A DNA stretch of 64,000 nt from the IMG/VR virus record IMGVR_UViG_3300020229_000001, positions 1 through 64,000 of that record; one strand, 5' to 3'. The notes below the pieces were generated by a model. That model saw nothing but the letters and a program-made list of their open reading frames with translations, searched no databases and had not been told where the DNA came from. Made by a program: the position numbers and the translations under genes. How positions within the stretch are numbered: the first letter of the stretch is position 1; each line of letters starts with the position of its first letter. Below, in pieces: positions 22,878 through 30,590 of this stretch. Source of the stretch: a virus.

Positions 22878-23407
22878 TAAAACGGAATATCGTCGTCAGC
22901 CAGATCAACAGGATCTGTCGCTTTCACTACCCGCCCTGGGACAACGGCCTTAGCGGCCAACCCCCGAGCGTTTGCCTTCATCCCGCGGTCCAAGGCACCA
23001 AGGATCGACCGGATCTTGGCTGGGTCTTGAGCGACGGTAGACTCCGGAGCGTTTGGATTATTGAGCCACTGCGCTTTCAGCGACTTCTTGCCATTCCAAT
23101 CGTTCCATTCAATGACAACTTCCACCTCTTTGCCAGCAAACGGCACTCGGCCATCTGCCAAAGCGGCTGAATCCCAGTCCCAGTCAAAACAGCGCTTAAG
23201 CTGGTCCTGGGTGATCTGCCGGCCTTTGTCAGTGCTCAACGAGCCGAACCAAGTTATTTCTGTCCCGCTGTTGTCGCCCTGGCCGTGGTCGATGACCATG
23301 CCAATGACAACGCTCGGCTTGTCGTCCTTGGACAAATATACCCAGGACTTTGATTCTTTGACGATGGCCAAGTAGCGGCCAGGTTCCGTTGGTTTTGTGT
23401 ATTCCAT
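22877..23407 (-). CDS. ssb: Single-stranded DNA-binding protein (probable)
   Basis: A 176-residue protein. The body is beta-rich with aromatic residues (TWFGSL, CFDWDWDS, VVIEWNDWNG), and it ends DLADDDIPF, the acidic tail with terminal hydrophobics that SSB proteins use to bind partner enzymes. It sits directly downstream of the Sak4-like and exonuclease genes, as expected for a recombination and replication set. The OB fold itself cannot be verified by eye. Confidence 0.7.
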   Translation of the reverse strand: MEYTKPTEPGRYLAIVKESKSWVYLSKDDKPSVVIGMVIDHGQGDNSGTEITWFGSLSTDKGRQITQDQLKRCFDWDWDSAALADGRVPFAGKEVEVVIEWNDWNGKKSLKAQWLNNPNAPESTVAQDPAKIRSILGALDRGMKANARGLAAKAVVPGRVVKATDPVDLADDDIPF

Positions 23408-23408
23408 A

Positions 23409-24287
23409 TTACTGTAGGGTTTTCAATTTTTCGATTCCGACTTTGATCCGGTCAGCAGGAAGCTGATCAACCGGTGTTTTCTGCCACTTGGCTTTGGCTT
23501 CTCCTTCGAGTTTGGCCGTGCTTAAGAGGGCGAGAAATTGTGCGCGGAGCTTGTCTGGCCGGTTGGCCTCGACTTCTGCCGCAAAGGTTGCGTAGTCCAA
23601 CTCCATCACTTCAGAAAGGCCCAGGCGGTTCTTAGCGTCCCACCCTGGCGACCAGGTGGTGTGCAATACTCGACCGCCGCCAGTGACCTTCTCGTTATTG
23701 GAGCCGCGCTCCTTGGTCTTGTAGACCTCGTAAACCGCAAACAAACAGGCGTCTGGCCACTCGCGGAGAATTCCGGTGAATCCCTTGTGCCCCTTCATTT
23801 CGTAGCGATCCCATGTATTGCCGTCCGGCGCCGAGAACGTCTTGATCTGGACGTGCGAGAGCAAGATGATCCCAAACTTCTGGCGCTGCCGGAGCGTGTC
23901 CAGTTTGGCCAGGAGAAGGCTAAGCTCCTGCTCGGCGATCTTGTAGCCCTTGCCAAACCCGTAGTCCTCAACGCCGGCTTTCCCGTCGCGCTTGCAGATA
24001 AACTGGTGGATGCTGCGCTCAAGCCAGTCGGTTGTGTCCAGGACCAAGGTCTTGTACTCGCCGGCGTCCAGGGTGAGCGCCTCGACCATCGCCGTAGTGT
24101 CGGCATAGGTTTCAGGGCTGATCCTGGCAACGTGATCCAGACCGGTGAGGCCGTCCTCCTGGGAGATAAACAACGGGCTGGGCGCCCCTGCTCCGAACGT
24201 TGATTTGCCAATCCCTTCCGGACCGGAAAGAAGAACTCGAGGTGGGAGGCTTTCGCCGCCGCGTTTGATTTTAGTTAGAATGCTCAT
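23409..24287 (-). CDS. Sak4-like RecA-fold ATPase
   Basis: A 292-residue protein. Walker A GPEGIGKST at 22-30, Walker B LVLDTTD at 81-87, a LLSHVQIK strand, then a conserved KGF region. This matches the Sak4/AAA_24 group of phage single-strand annealing or recombination ATPases, which usually pair with an exonuclease and an SSB, as here. It begins after an AAATAAATACAACC leader. Confidence 0.82.
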   Translation of the reverse strand: MSILTKIKRGGESLPPRVLLSGPEGIGKSTFGAGAPSPLFISQEDGLTGLDHVARISPETYADTTAMVEALTLDAGEYKTLVLDTTDWLERSIHQFICKRDGKAGVEDYGFGKGYKIAEQELSLLLAKLDTLRQRQKFGIILLSHVQIKTFSAPDGNTWDRYEMKGHKGFTGILREWPDACLFAVYEVYKTKERGSNNEKVTGGGRVLHTTWSPGWDAKNRLGLSEVMELDYATFAAEVEANRPDKLRAQFLALLSTAKLEGEAKAKWQKTPVDQLPADRIKVGIEKLKTLQ

Positions 24288-24295
24288 GGTTGTAT

Positions 24296-25354
24296 TTATT
24301 TGCTGACAATGAAATGGCGCAGGAACGTTTCCGCGGCCAGGTGAAAGGCGGTGCCCAGGGCGAGGGCTTCTTCTGTCTCTCCGACCTTCATGGTGGGAGA
24401 CTCGTATTTAAGGTAATGATACCGGCTGCACTTCCTCAGGGCCGTCAGCCGGCTATTAGTGAGGAGTTCTTTGGTGTTGGTCTCCTTCATCTCGAGCTCA
24501 GCGTGTTTTTCCGGCTTTGGAGCGTACCGGATGCCATCAACAGCCGACCGGCCTGAACAGAGCTCAAAGTACTCGCAGGTGCCGAACTGGGCGCAGGCGC
24601 TCGGGTTTCTGGGCCAAAGGTTCCGGCGGCGGAACCAAAGGATCTGCTGCGACAACGCCCAGGCGTCGTTCATGTACTCGAGCAGGTCGGAGTCGCTGCG
24701 TGCAATGTCACGCTGGACAAAGTAGTCCAGGGGCCGGTCACTGATCTCCTTAAACGTCCGGTCAAACAACTCCTGGGGCGTCTCCGGCCTTGAGAGAACA
24801 GCCCACCCGCGCTCAGTGTCCGCTGTCTGACGCCATTTTTTGCCGTCACTTGTGGTTATCCTGTTGCCGAACTGGTCCTGGACAATTTTGAGCCCGTTCT
24901 CGTCCAGGGTCGGCACCGAGCCGAGCTTGTATCCTGGTTTCCGGATAACGTCGTAGCAAACTTGGTTTGCGTCCAGGCCGCGGGCGCGGAGGCTCAATAG
25001 ATATTTGGAAATTTGCGTGTCCATCACCAGCCTGGGCCAGTAGTTGCTGTCCGAGTCGATGCTGTCCGCGGTCGTCTTGTGCTCGAGCACCTTTATGGTG
25101 CCAGAACGCTTATTGCGGAGAACGCCGTCAATCTTGCCGGCCTCCAGGAAGGTCTTGGACGGCGACTCAGTCTCGGGATTAAGGAGCGGGAATGAGAATT
25201 CCGACTCGACCTCGAGGACGTCGTGTTCGTCCAGGATGTGCCGGAAGGAACGGGTCCAGCCCAGGAAGAGGGCTGCCGCCTTTGCGGTCGCTGCGTTGGC
25301 AATGTTAATGGTTGCCATGCCGGCATCGGCGGCGTCAGTGTACTGATTTGTCAT
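24296..25354 (-). CDS. Cas4/RecB-like PD-(D/E)XK exonuclease, apparently circularly permuted
   Basis: A 352-residue protein. The nuclease core is at the N-terminus: AGKID with Asp76, EHK with Glu91 and Lys93, then DSNYWPRLVMDTQISKY. Three Cys (254, 260, 266) follow near the expected end (KPEKHAELE). After Met289 comes LLTNSRLTALRKCSRYHYLK...ALALGTAFH, which is normally the N-terminus of this family and carries the fourth Cys (309) of the 4Fe-4S cluster. All key residues are present but the order is rotated. It degrades DNA ends for recombination. Alternatively the last 64 residues could be a separately started peptide. Confidence 0.78.
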   Translation of the reverse strand: MTNQYTDAADAGMATINIANAATAKAAALFLGWTRSFRHILDEHDVLEVESEFSFPLLNPETESPSKTFLEAGKIDGVLRNKRSGTIKVLEHKTTADSIDSDSNYWPRLVMDTQISKYLLSLRARGLDANQVCYDVIRKPGYKLGSVPTLDENGLKIVQDQFGNRITTSDGKKWRQTADTERGWAVLSRPETPQELFDRTFKEISDRPLDYFVQRDIARSDSDLLEYMNDAWALSQQILWFRRRNLWPRNPSACAQFGTCEYFELCSGRSAVDGIRYAPKPEKHAELEMKETNTKELLTNSRLTALRKCSRYHYLKYESPTMKVGETEEALALGTAFHLAAETFLRHFIVSK

Positions 25355-25466
25355 TGGATGTATTTATTTGAATTTCCAGCTCAGTGATGCGGAGCTGAAG
25401 GCGCAGGTTTTCTTGAAGGAGCTCACGAATGCGCTCTTGTAGGAGGTCAATGAGGTGAGCGCTCAT
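25335..25466 (-). CDS. Tiny leucine-zipper-like protein
   Basis: A 43-residue ORF: LIDLLQERIRELLQENLRLQ and on is a regular Leu heptad helix. It overlaps the exonuclease start by 20 bases and the upstream gene by 20. May oligomerise. Function unknown. Confidence 0.5.
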   Translation of the reverse strand: MSAHLIDLLQERIRELLQENLRLQLRITELEIQINTSNDKSVH

Positions 25467-25638
25467 TATTTCGTGCCTCCAGGCCGCCGCACCGAGCGCG
25501 GAGGGATTTATTTTTTGCCGCTCTAGCGTTTGTCTGCGCCAGTTTTTCGGCTTTTGTGCGGTTTGGATTTTTTACCCGATTCCCGGAATAAATCCAACAT
25601 TCCGTCATTCCGCCCATGCCGGCTGTTCGCGAGCCCAT
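25447..25638 (-). CDS. Small basic hypothetical protein
   Basis: A 63-residue protein from ATG 25638, whose A is shared with the upstream stop (TAATG). Basic (NPNRTKAEKLAQTNARAAKN). Not recognised. Confidence 0.45.
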   Translation of the reverse strand: MGSRTAGMGGMTECWIYSGNRVKNPNRTKAEKLAQTNARAAKNKSLRARCGGLEARNNERSPH

Positions 25639-25904
25639 TATTTCCGAGCCTCCAGTGCTGCAAAGATGACAAGGATCCCGGTCGGCATTGTCAGCGCGGC
25701 CACAATGCAGGCCTCGACCGCGGACTCGGCAAAATGCGCCATGGCGCACCCGTCTGCCATCAGTAGTGCGACGCCCACCAGCAGCCAGACCGTGGCGGTG
25801 GTGCGCTGTGGGCGCGGGCGCAGGTGCGGATCCCCGAGTGGGATCCGGATCGTATCGCGGCCGACGTCGCCCCGGGGAGGGCGGGAATAGTGTGAGGTGC
25901 TCAT
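25638..25904 (-). CDS. Two-TM membrane protein
   Basis: An 88-residue protein. The Arg/Pro-rich N-terminus (1-35) is followed by two membrane helices (about 37-57 and 63-84). Coupled to both neighbours. It could be a small early inner-membrane protein; function unknown. Confidence 0.52.
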   Translation of the reverse strand: MSTSHYSRPPRGDVGRDTIRIPLGDPHLRPRPQRTTATVWLLVGVALLMADGCAMAHFAESAVEACIVAALTMPTGILVIFAALEARK

Positions 25905-25907
25905 TGT

Positions 25908-26366
25908 CTATAAAAGTTTGATAATGGTTTCGGCGACAGCGTCAAGCGTTCCGGCTCTCTTGAGCGCGGCAATTCGCTCGCAAAGATCGACGAACTCGCG
26001 CAGCCTGGCTATTTCCTGATCGTGCTCGGCCCCGACAAAAAAAGTGCGGATATCTTGTAGCTCTTTTTTTATGGCGGTCACTTCGGCGACGTATGCGATT
26101 TTGAATCCCTTCAAATTTGAGAGGTGATTCTTCATGTTTTCCCGGTGTTTTTCCATATCCCCGCCGATGCCATTGTACATTTCGTCGATTGTCGCCCGGG
26201 CGTCTTGTGCCATGAGTACTTGAGGCCTGGTTTCTCGTGGCATCTTGCCGATTTGCTCTGCAATTAAGACGGCTATGTCGTCAAAGCTGTAAACATCCTC
26301 TCCGTTGACAATCTTGGTTTTGATTTTGCTGTCGCTGTCGTGACTGCTCATTACGTTATTTTTCAT
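25908..26366 (-). CDS. Hypothetical helical protein
   Basis: A 152-residue protein from ATG 26366, chosen because a GATAAATAG leader precedes it (an ATG at 26351 is possible). Charged, mostly helical, with a coiled-coil stretch (YVAEVTAIKKELQDIRTFF). Not recognised. Confidence 0.55.
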   Translation of the reverse strand: MKNNVMSSHDSDSKIKTKIVNGEDVYSFDDIAVLIAEQIGKMPRETRPQVLMAQDARATIDEMYNGIGGDMEKHRENMKNHLSNLKGFKIAYVAEVTAIKKELQDIRTFFVGAEHDQEIARLREFVDLCERIAALKRAGTLDAVAETIIKLL

Positions 26367-26371
26367 ACTAT

Positions 26372-26770
26372 TTATCGTTTTGAAATCAGGTACCCCGCCC
26401 GCACCCCCGCAACGATCCGCTCGTCCTGAGCGGTCGTCAGCGACAACTGGCTGCCTCCGCCGTGCCATGTCTCAACGCTGGCCAGCTCGGCGAGCGTCCA
26501 GCCTGTGGCGACGCGGACCAGCGTGGCGTGGGTGATTTTGACCTTGTATTTGTAGGCCGACGGCAACTTTTGCCCAGACGCCACTACTACGCTGGCGCCC
26601 TTGCGAGCGCTAACTGGCAGTCCGAGTTTTGCGAGGGCCGCCTCGGACGCCTCCGCGCAGGCGGTGATCTCGCTGGCCCGGGTGTAGGTGTGGGCCGTTG
26701 CTTTGCCGTTAACCGCTAGTAAGGCGGCGGTAATGGCCGCTGCGTTAGAAGTCGTGATTTTGATTTTCAT
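26372..26770 (-). CDS. Conserved phage hypothetical protein
   Basis: A 132-residue protein beginning MKIKIT. The pattern NGKATAHTYTRASEITACAE, then LGLPVSARKGA, AYKYKVKITHATLVR and a C-terminal LTTAQDERIVAG resembles a small family I have seen in phages, with no known role. Its leader (24 bases) is identical to that of the next upstream gene. Confidence 0.55.
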   Translation of the reverse strand: MKIKITTSNAAAITAALLAVNGKATAHTYTRASEITACAEASEAALAKLGLPVSARKGASVVVASGQKLPSAYKYKVKITHATLVRVATGWTLAELASVETWHGGGSQLSLTTAQDERIVAGVRAGYLISKR

Positions 26771-26784
26771 GTTTGGATTTGGTT
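26761..26784. repeat. 24-bp direct repeat, first copy (gene leader)
   Basis: The identical 24 bases occur at 26761-26784 and 27017-27040, spanning the first codons (ATGAAAATCA) and the untranslated leader of two adjacent genes. Likely a duplicated translation or expression signal. Confidence 0.7.
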
Positions 26785-26787
26785 AGA

Positions 26788-26808
26788 GGCGGGGGATAGA
26801 ACCCCGCC
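26788..26808. other. 7-bp stem-loop between two small genes
   Basis: GGCGGGG (26788-26794) pairs with CCCCGCC (26802-26808). It lies between the stop at 26817 and the leader of the 26770 gene. No U-run follows, so it may be an mRNA-processing or stabilising hairpin. Confidence 0.4.
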
Positions 26809-26816
26809 AGGGGTGA

Positions 26817-27026
26817 TTAGTTTACCGGAACAATCTGCGCATTCTTGTACCTGGATTCCGCCTGGTATTGTGCGAGAGCTTTGTGCGCCAGCACCAGGTT
26901 GCCGCAGTATGAAGTTGCGCCCCAGGTGTCATTGTCGCGGTCCTGGACCACAATTGCGTGGGTGTAGGTGCGGTTGGTTGTGCGCTTCGCGATTGTGCCG
27001 TCGGGGAGAGTAACTGTGATTTTCAT
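26817..27026 (-). CDS. Small hypothetical protein
   Basis: A 69-residue protein from ATG 27026 (MKITVTLPDGTIAKR...). Beta-strand start, then VQDRDNDTWGATSYCGN and a helical KALAQYQAESRYKN. The start is set by the leader repeat shared with 26770. First gene after the strong terminator at 27115, so a promoter may lie between 27027 and 27114. Not recognised. Confidence 0.55.
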   Translation of the reverse strand: MKITVTLPDGTIAKRTTNRTYTHAIVVQDRDNDTWGATSYCGNLVLAHKALAQYQAESRYKNAQIVPVN

Positions 27027-27040
27027 GTTTGGATTTGGTT
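27017..27040. repeat. 24-bp direct repeat, second copy (gene leader)
   Basis: Second copy of the leader repeat at 26761-26784; covers the first codons and untranslated leader of the gene at 26817-27026. Confidence 0.7.
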
Positions 27041-27114
27041 GTGGTTTCGTTGGCCGTACTGCGACCAACTGGAGCTATTAGAACCCACGGTTAGAATCTT
27101 GTGAAGCTTTTTTT

Positions 27115-27151
27115 ATAAAAAAAAGTGCGCTGCGGTTAAACAGCGCACTTT
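27115..27151 (-). terminator. Rho-independent terminator
   Basis: A perfect 11-bp stem (27122-27132 with 27141-27151, core GTGCGCTG/CAGCGCAC) with an 8-base loop. Read on the minus strand, the stem is followed by eight U (27117-27124) and more AU-rich sequence. It ends the transcript coming from 27159 and above, just 8 bases after that gene's stop. The best terminator in the window. Confidence 0.88.
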
Positions 27152-27158
27152 CAGCCAC

Positions 27159-27335
27159 TTAGTAGCTGTATGTCGTTCGTCCGTTGCGTCGTCGCTTCAC
27201 CTTTCCGGACATTTTTCCACGCCCTTGGATGTTTTCAAAATTGGATTGGAACTTCGCTTTGTCCACCGGCCTGGGATCGTCTCCCTTTCCAGCGTGAGTT
27301 GAGTAGCATGGCCACTTGAATAGGTCTTCTTTCAT
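27159..27335 (-). CDS. Small basic hypothetical protein
   Basis: A 58-residue protein (MKEDLFKWPC...), strongly basic at the end (KVKRRRNGRTTYSY). ATGA overlap with the upstream gene and close position before the terminator support it. Could bind nucleic acid. Not recognised. Confidence 0.6.
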   Translation of the reverse strand: MKEDLFKWPCYSTHAGKGDDPRPVDKAKFQSNFENIQGRGKMSGKVKRRRNGRTTYSY

Positions 27336-27493
27336 TTGTCGTCCATTGGCTTTGGGTTCTTGCCTTTAAACAGCCCGCCAAGCTTGCTGTTCAGCTTCTT
27401 TTTAGTGCCGGCGTGAATGCGACTATTCCGGAGCTCCTGCTGGGTCTCAGTGATCGCAATGCAACGTTGAAGATGCGGGTTCTTGTGTTTCAT
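27332..27493 (-). CDS. Small basic hypothetical protein
   Basis: A 53-residue protein (MKHKNPHLQR...), Lys-rich (GTKKKLNSKLGGLFKGKNPK). ATGA overlaps at both ends. Not recognised. Confidence 0.58.
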   Translation of the reverse strand: MKHKNPHLQRCIAITETQQELRNSRIHAGTKKKLNSKLGGLFKGKNPKPMDDK

Positions 27494-27678
27494 AACTCGT
27501 TGTCTCTTTTAAGCTTAAAAGATGAAAGCATATGCCGAGCAAGCACATCTTTGCGTTGCGGGTTTGCCTTCTTTGCGTCTCCTCCAGCAGGCTCATGTGC
27601 ATGAGCTCGAGGAGCTTCAGCTCGGCTCGCTGACGGGTTCTTCGTCGCCTGTCTGCTGTACTGGTTCTTGGCTTTCAT
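27490..27678 (-). CDS. Small basic hypothetical protein overlapping its neighbour
   Basis: A 62-residue protein from ATG 27678 (MKAKNQYSRQ...FKLKRDNEL), ending in an ATGA overlap. It overlaps the gene at 27617 by 62 bases in another frame, which lowers confidence in the start. Not recognised. Confidence 0.42.
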   Translation of the reverse strand: MKAKNQYSRQATKNPSASRAEAPRAHAHEPAGGDAKKANPQRKDVLARHMLSSFKLKRDNEL

Positions 27679-27877
27679 TTTTCGGAGTGATTTTTTGAAG
27701 CACCGCGGTGGCAACCATGAGACGGAAAGACAACGTATTGAGAGCATTAAGAACATCAGCAATCACCTCTTGGTGGGTGACCTTCTCAAAGTCAATGGCG
27801 TTAATTGTTTGCGCAAATAGCTGCTCCATAGTCATTTGCTTAGGAGCTTCAGGCTGGGTTTCTTCGTTGGTTTCCAT
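27617..27877 (-). CDS. Hypothetical acidic protein
   Basis: An 86-residue protein from ATG 27877. It has an acidic, Pro/Glu-rich start and end, with a helical middle (TMEQLFAQTINAIDFEKVTH, LSFRLMVATAVLQ). Not recognised. Confidence 0.55.
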   Translation of the reverse strand: METNEETQPEAPKQMTMEQLFAQTINAIDFEKVTHQEVIADVLNALNTLSFRLMVATAVLQKITPKNESQEPVQQTGDEEPVSEPS

Positions 27878-27878
27878 T

Positions 27879-28136
27879 TTATTTTCTAACTGAGCGACGT
27901 GCCGGAATTCGGGCAGGTTTGCCTGGCATCGTGATTTTCTTTTCGTCTGTCTTAACTTTTTTTGCGTCGGCGGCACCTTTGTCCTTTGTTGGTGATTTGT
28001 AGGGCTTTGCAGCTTCCAGGCCGATACGGATTTCCGGCGAGCCGGTGTTTAACGAAACGCCAGAGTGGGTCTTTTCGGGCGCCTGGTAGGACGCTTTACC
28101 AGGCGTCACGGGGGTTTTTTTAGGTGGGAATCTCAT
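27879..28136 (-). CDS. Lys/Pro-rich hypothetical protein
   Basis: An 85-residue basic, low-complexity protein (TPVTPGKASYQAPEKTHSG, KKVKTDEKKITMPGKPAR). Probably disordered. Coupled to the upstream gene by ATGA. Not recognised. Confidence 0.52.
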   Translation of the reverse strand: MRFPPKKTPVTPGKASYQAPEKTHSGVSLNTGSPEIRIGLEAAKPYKSPTKDKGAADAKKVKTDEKKITMPGKPARIPARRSVRK

Positions 28137-28354
28137 TTGTAATTCTCTTTTTCTGTTAACATTGTCTCAGCAAGCTTGAATGACTCTACAGAAGCGTCGG
28201 ACGAGTCCCATCCGGCAGCAAGCAGGCCGGTAAGAGCTGCCGCCGCAAAGTAGTCCAGGATGCTCATGCCGCTGTTTGATCGCACCGCCGCATTGTCTCG
28301 GTCGCCAGGGTAAGCCTGGACAGGAAAAGCTGGGTAGATAGGTATTCGTTTCAT
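28133..28354 (-). CDS. Conserved small phage protein (GMSxxDYFAAxAL family)
   Basis: A 73-residue protein. SNSGMSILDYFAAAALTGLLA is a motif found in many small phage proteins of unknown role, followed by an amphipathic helix (SFKLAETMLTEKENY). An AATAAATG leader precedes it. Confidence 0.68.
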   Translation of the reverse strand: MKRIPIYPAFPVQAYPGDRDNAAVRSNSGMSILDYFAAAALTGLLAAGWDSSDASVESFKLAETMLTEKENYK

Positions 28355-28357
28355 TTA

Positions 28358-29059
28358 TTAAAAAAGTCTGTTTAGCCAGAGCGTCCTGGCTCCAATCGGG
28401 TCGATCAGAGGTTTTCCGAGGCGCTCGTTGACATTATTATGCAGACGCACCGACCAGTCAAACAGACGAGTGTAGTCCGGCGGGTCGGCAGCCAGGAAGG
28501 CTTCCAGGTGCGCTTTGCACGGGCACCCGTCAAACGGGAGGTCTCCCATCCAGTCCAGGAGCCAATGGTGCATATACCTAGGTTTCCCTTCGTGCCGGAG
28601 CGCGTACAGGTGCAGCTCCGCCCAAAACCTCGGGCCGGCCAGCATGATTTGGCTCTTCCGGCTTTCGCCGCGGTCGTAGATGCGCTCAACCTCGTTGCCG
28701 GCGTTGATGACCCATTGGTTATGGGCGTCCCAATCAGTTGAGAATGACATTGCGACCGTTTTCTCGGTCAACATGGCCGCCTGGTGTTGGATATGGTACG
28801 GCGCCTTGGGATCGTCGCCAGGCTCCTCGAGCTTGGGATGATCGGTGTCAAATTTGGTGACTTCCTCGTCGGTGATCCCGTCGCGCTTACAAAGCCATGC
28901 TTCGACAAGCTCATGCAGGGCCACCAGGAGGGCGCTTTGGTCCTGGCCGCCGTAGTCTGGCGCCGTAATCTTCAGCGCGCCGTCTGGGAGCCATTCCCAG
29001 TCGCCGGCTGTAGGATAACGCATGGCCGACGCGTCGATGGTCTTAATCTCAATCCTCAT
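28358..29059 (-). CDS. HExxE-domain protein fused to Erv1/Alr-like thiol oxidase domain
   Basis: A 233-residue protein. The N-terminal part has LLVALHELVEAWLC (His49, Glu50, Glu53) followed by GITDEEVTKFD, a recurring phage domain. The C-terminal part shows PRFWAELHLYA (144-153), CPCKAHLEAFL (179-189) and W202 with HNNVNERLGKP (207-217), matching the helical FAD-binding Erv1/Alr thiol oxidase fold. The usual CxxC is replaced by C-P-C, so redox activity is uncertain. It overlaps the ATP-grasp gene by ATGA. Confidence 0.62.
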   Translation of the reverse strand: MRIEIKTIDASAMRYPTAGDWEWLPDGALKITAPDYGGQDQSALLVALHELVEAWLCKRDGITDEEVTKFDTDHPKLEEPGDDPKAPYHIQHQAAMLTEKTVAMSFSTDWDAHNQWVINAGNEVERIYDRGESRKSQIMLAGPRFWAELHLYALRHEGKPRYMHHWLLDWMGDLPFDGCPCKAHLEAFLAADPPDYTRLFDWSVRLHNNVNERLGKPLIDPIGARTLWLNRLF

Positions 29060-30324
29060 TCGTTAAACACGCTGAGGTTGAGCTTCTCCATTTCCTTGAT
29101 CTGCTCTCGCACCTGCTCAATGGCAGAGCTTTTTGACTCGAGGTAGTAACCTTCAACCTGCTCTGCGTTCTCTAAAGCGTGCGCAAACGCGTCTTCCATT
29201 GTGTCGCCCAGGCCGATAACAGCGCCTATCTCCGGCAGCCCACAGTCCTGGGGGATGCAATAAAAGCCGTCCTTGTTCTTGTAAACGTTCCGGAGCTTAA
29301 CAAAATCCCGGATCTCGTCGGGGAATTTGACCTTCTGCCAATTCTGGTCCGCCCAGGACGAGTGGAGCATGATCTCGGCGCCATAAATGGCCGTCGGCTC
29401 AGGATCAACCACAACGCCGTTCGCTCCGTACCACATACACTCTGCCAGGTTGGAATACTGCTCCTGGTAGAGCTCGTTTGGAGGACTCGGAGCCCTGGCG
29501 CAGAAATCGATCATGTAGGGATCCATGTCTTTCCCGATCCGGATCTCGGTCGAGAAAAAGCCGCGGTATCCGTAAGCCTCGAAAACCGGCTTCATCGCCT
29601 CATTAAAGCGAGTTAAAGGTTCCGGAAGGTCGGCGTAGTTTTTGAAGACGGAGGCGAACCCGCAATCCTTGATCTCCAGGCCGGAGATGAGCGTATTCGG
29701 AAACTGGCCGTCGATTGTCCAGGCATCTGTCCCAAACTCAACGCGGTCGGGAAGGTCTTCCTCGACAATAAATTTGAGGTCATGCTTGAGCGGCCCGAGC
29801 TTGTACTCGACCTCGTCCAGTTTTGGCTCCACCTCTTCATACGAGGGCGCCTTGAATGTTTCAAAAGTGCCGCGGTACTTGTCGATCTTGACGTGAACGT
29901 CGTCGTGCTCCTTCAGGAAGGAGCGCAGGTTGTCCATGCCAGTGATTTCCCAATACTTGCCAACAGGCAGGCCGGTGCGCTCGATAATGCGCTTCATGCC
30001 GGCGCGGTCCAGTTCCATTTCCTCGCCCAGGCGAGAACCCCAGACAACCTTACCCATCCGGTCCAGCATTCGCTGCTCCCATCCAAAATAGATATCGGGG
30101 AAGCAGAAGAAATCGACGTCGTCAAAATGCGGGCCGTAGATGGAATCAACCAGCTCCAGGCCGTCCAACCCCTTGCCGATCCAGGCGGTGTTCAGCTTGG
30201 CAAAGGCGCACTCCCAGGGGCAATAATAGTAAACCTTTTTGAAGGTCTTGCTTAGTTTTAGCGCAAGTTCAACAAACAGGCCGTTGTCTACGACAAGACA
30301 GACTACGTCTTTTGGGTCTTTCAT
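29056..30324 (-). CDS. ATP-grasp ligase-like protein
   Basis: A 422-residue protein. The N-terminal domain (about 1-100) is alpha/beta. The ATP-grasp part (about 105-340) has VHVKIDKYRGTFETF, the FIVEEDLP strand, and metal-binding GFFSTEIRIGKD...PYMIDFCARAPSPP...N-LAE. This resembles the carboxylate-amine ligase group (PurD, biotin carboxylase-like). Substrate unknown; phage ATP-grasp proteins may make amide-linked modifications. It lies with the Erv-like gene directly upstream of the replication region and downstream of the giant protein. Confidence 0.75.
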   Translation of the reverse strand: MKDPKDVVCLVVDNGLFVELALKLSKTFKKVYYYCPWECAFAKLNTAWIGKGLDGLELVDSIYGPHFDDVDFFCFPDIYFGWEQRMLDRMGKVVWGSRLGEEMELDRAGMKRIIERTGLPVGKYWEITGMDNLRSFLKEHDDVHVKIDKYRGTFETFKAPSYEEVEPKLDEVEYKLGPLKHDLKFIVEEDLPDRVEFGTDAWTIDGQFPNTLISGLEIKDCGFASVFKNYADLPEPLTRFNEAMKPVFEAYGYRGFFSTEIRIGKDMDPYMIDFCARAPSPPNELYQEQYSNLAECMWYGANGVVVDPEPTAIYGAEIMLHSSWADQNWQKVKFPDEIRDFVKLRNVYKNKDGFYCIPQDCGLPEIGAVIGLGDTMEDAFAHALENAEQVEGYYLESKSSAIEQVREQIKEMEKLNLSVFNE

Positions 30325-30590
30325 TTGCAGTTCCAGCGTTTAAGTGATGCGGCTTTACGGGTTGGGCGACCCTTTTCGTCTTTCATCGGACCGGGATTGC
30401 CGCTCATTCTAGCGCAGAATGAAGCCTTTCTGCCAGCGTCGGCCTTGGTCTTTGGGTGCGGCGCAGGCGCCTTCAAGTTGCTGCCAGTTGCCGCGTTGAT
30501 TTTGGCTCGGCCCTTGGCTGTTAGCCCGGCGCCCCGGGAAACAGGAAGCTTATCTCCCTTCGATACAGATAGTTTTGGTGTTTTTGGCAT
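30321..30590 (-). CDS. DUF6321-like phage protein
   Basis: An 89-residue basic protein. GLTAKGRAKINAATGSNLKA, then RKASFCARMSGNPGPMKD, KGRPTRKAASLKRWNC is a conserved phage family that I recognise as DUF6321. No known function; Lys/Arg-rich enough to bind nucleic acid. ATGA overlap with the ATP-grasp gene. Confidence 0.75.
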   Translation of the reverse strand: MPKTPKLSVSKGDKLPVSRGAGLTAKGRAKINAATGSNLKAPAPHPKTKADAGRKASFCARMSGNPGPMKDEKGRPTRKAASLKRWNCK

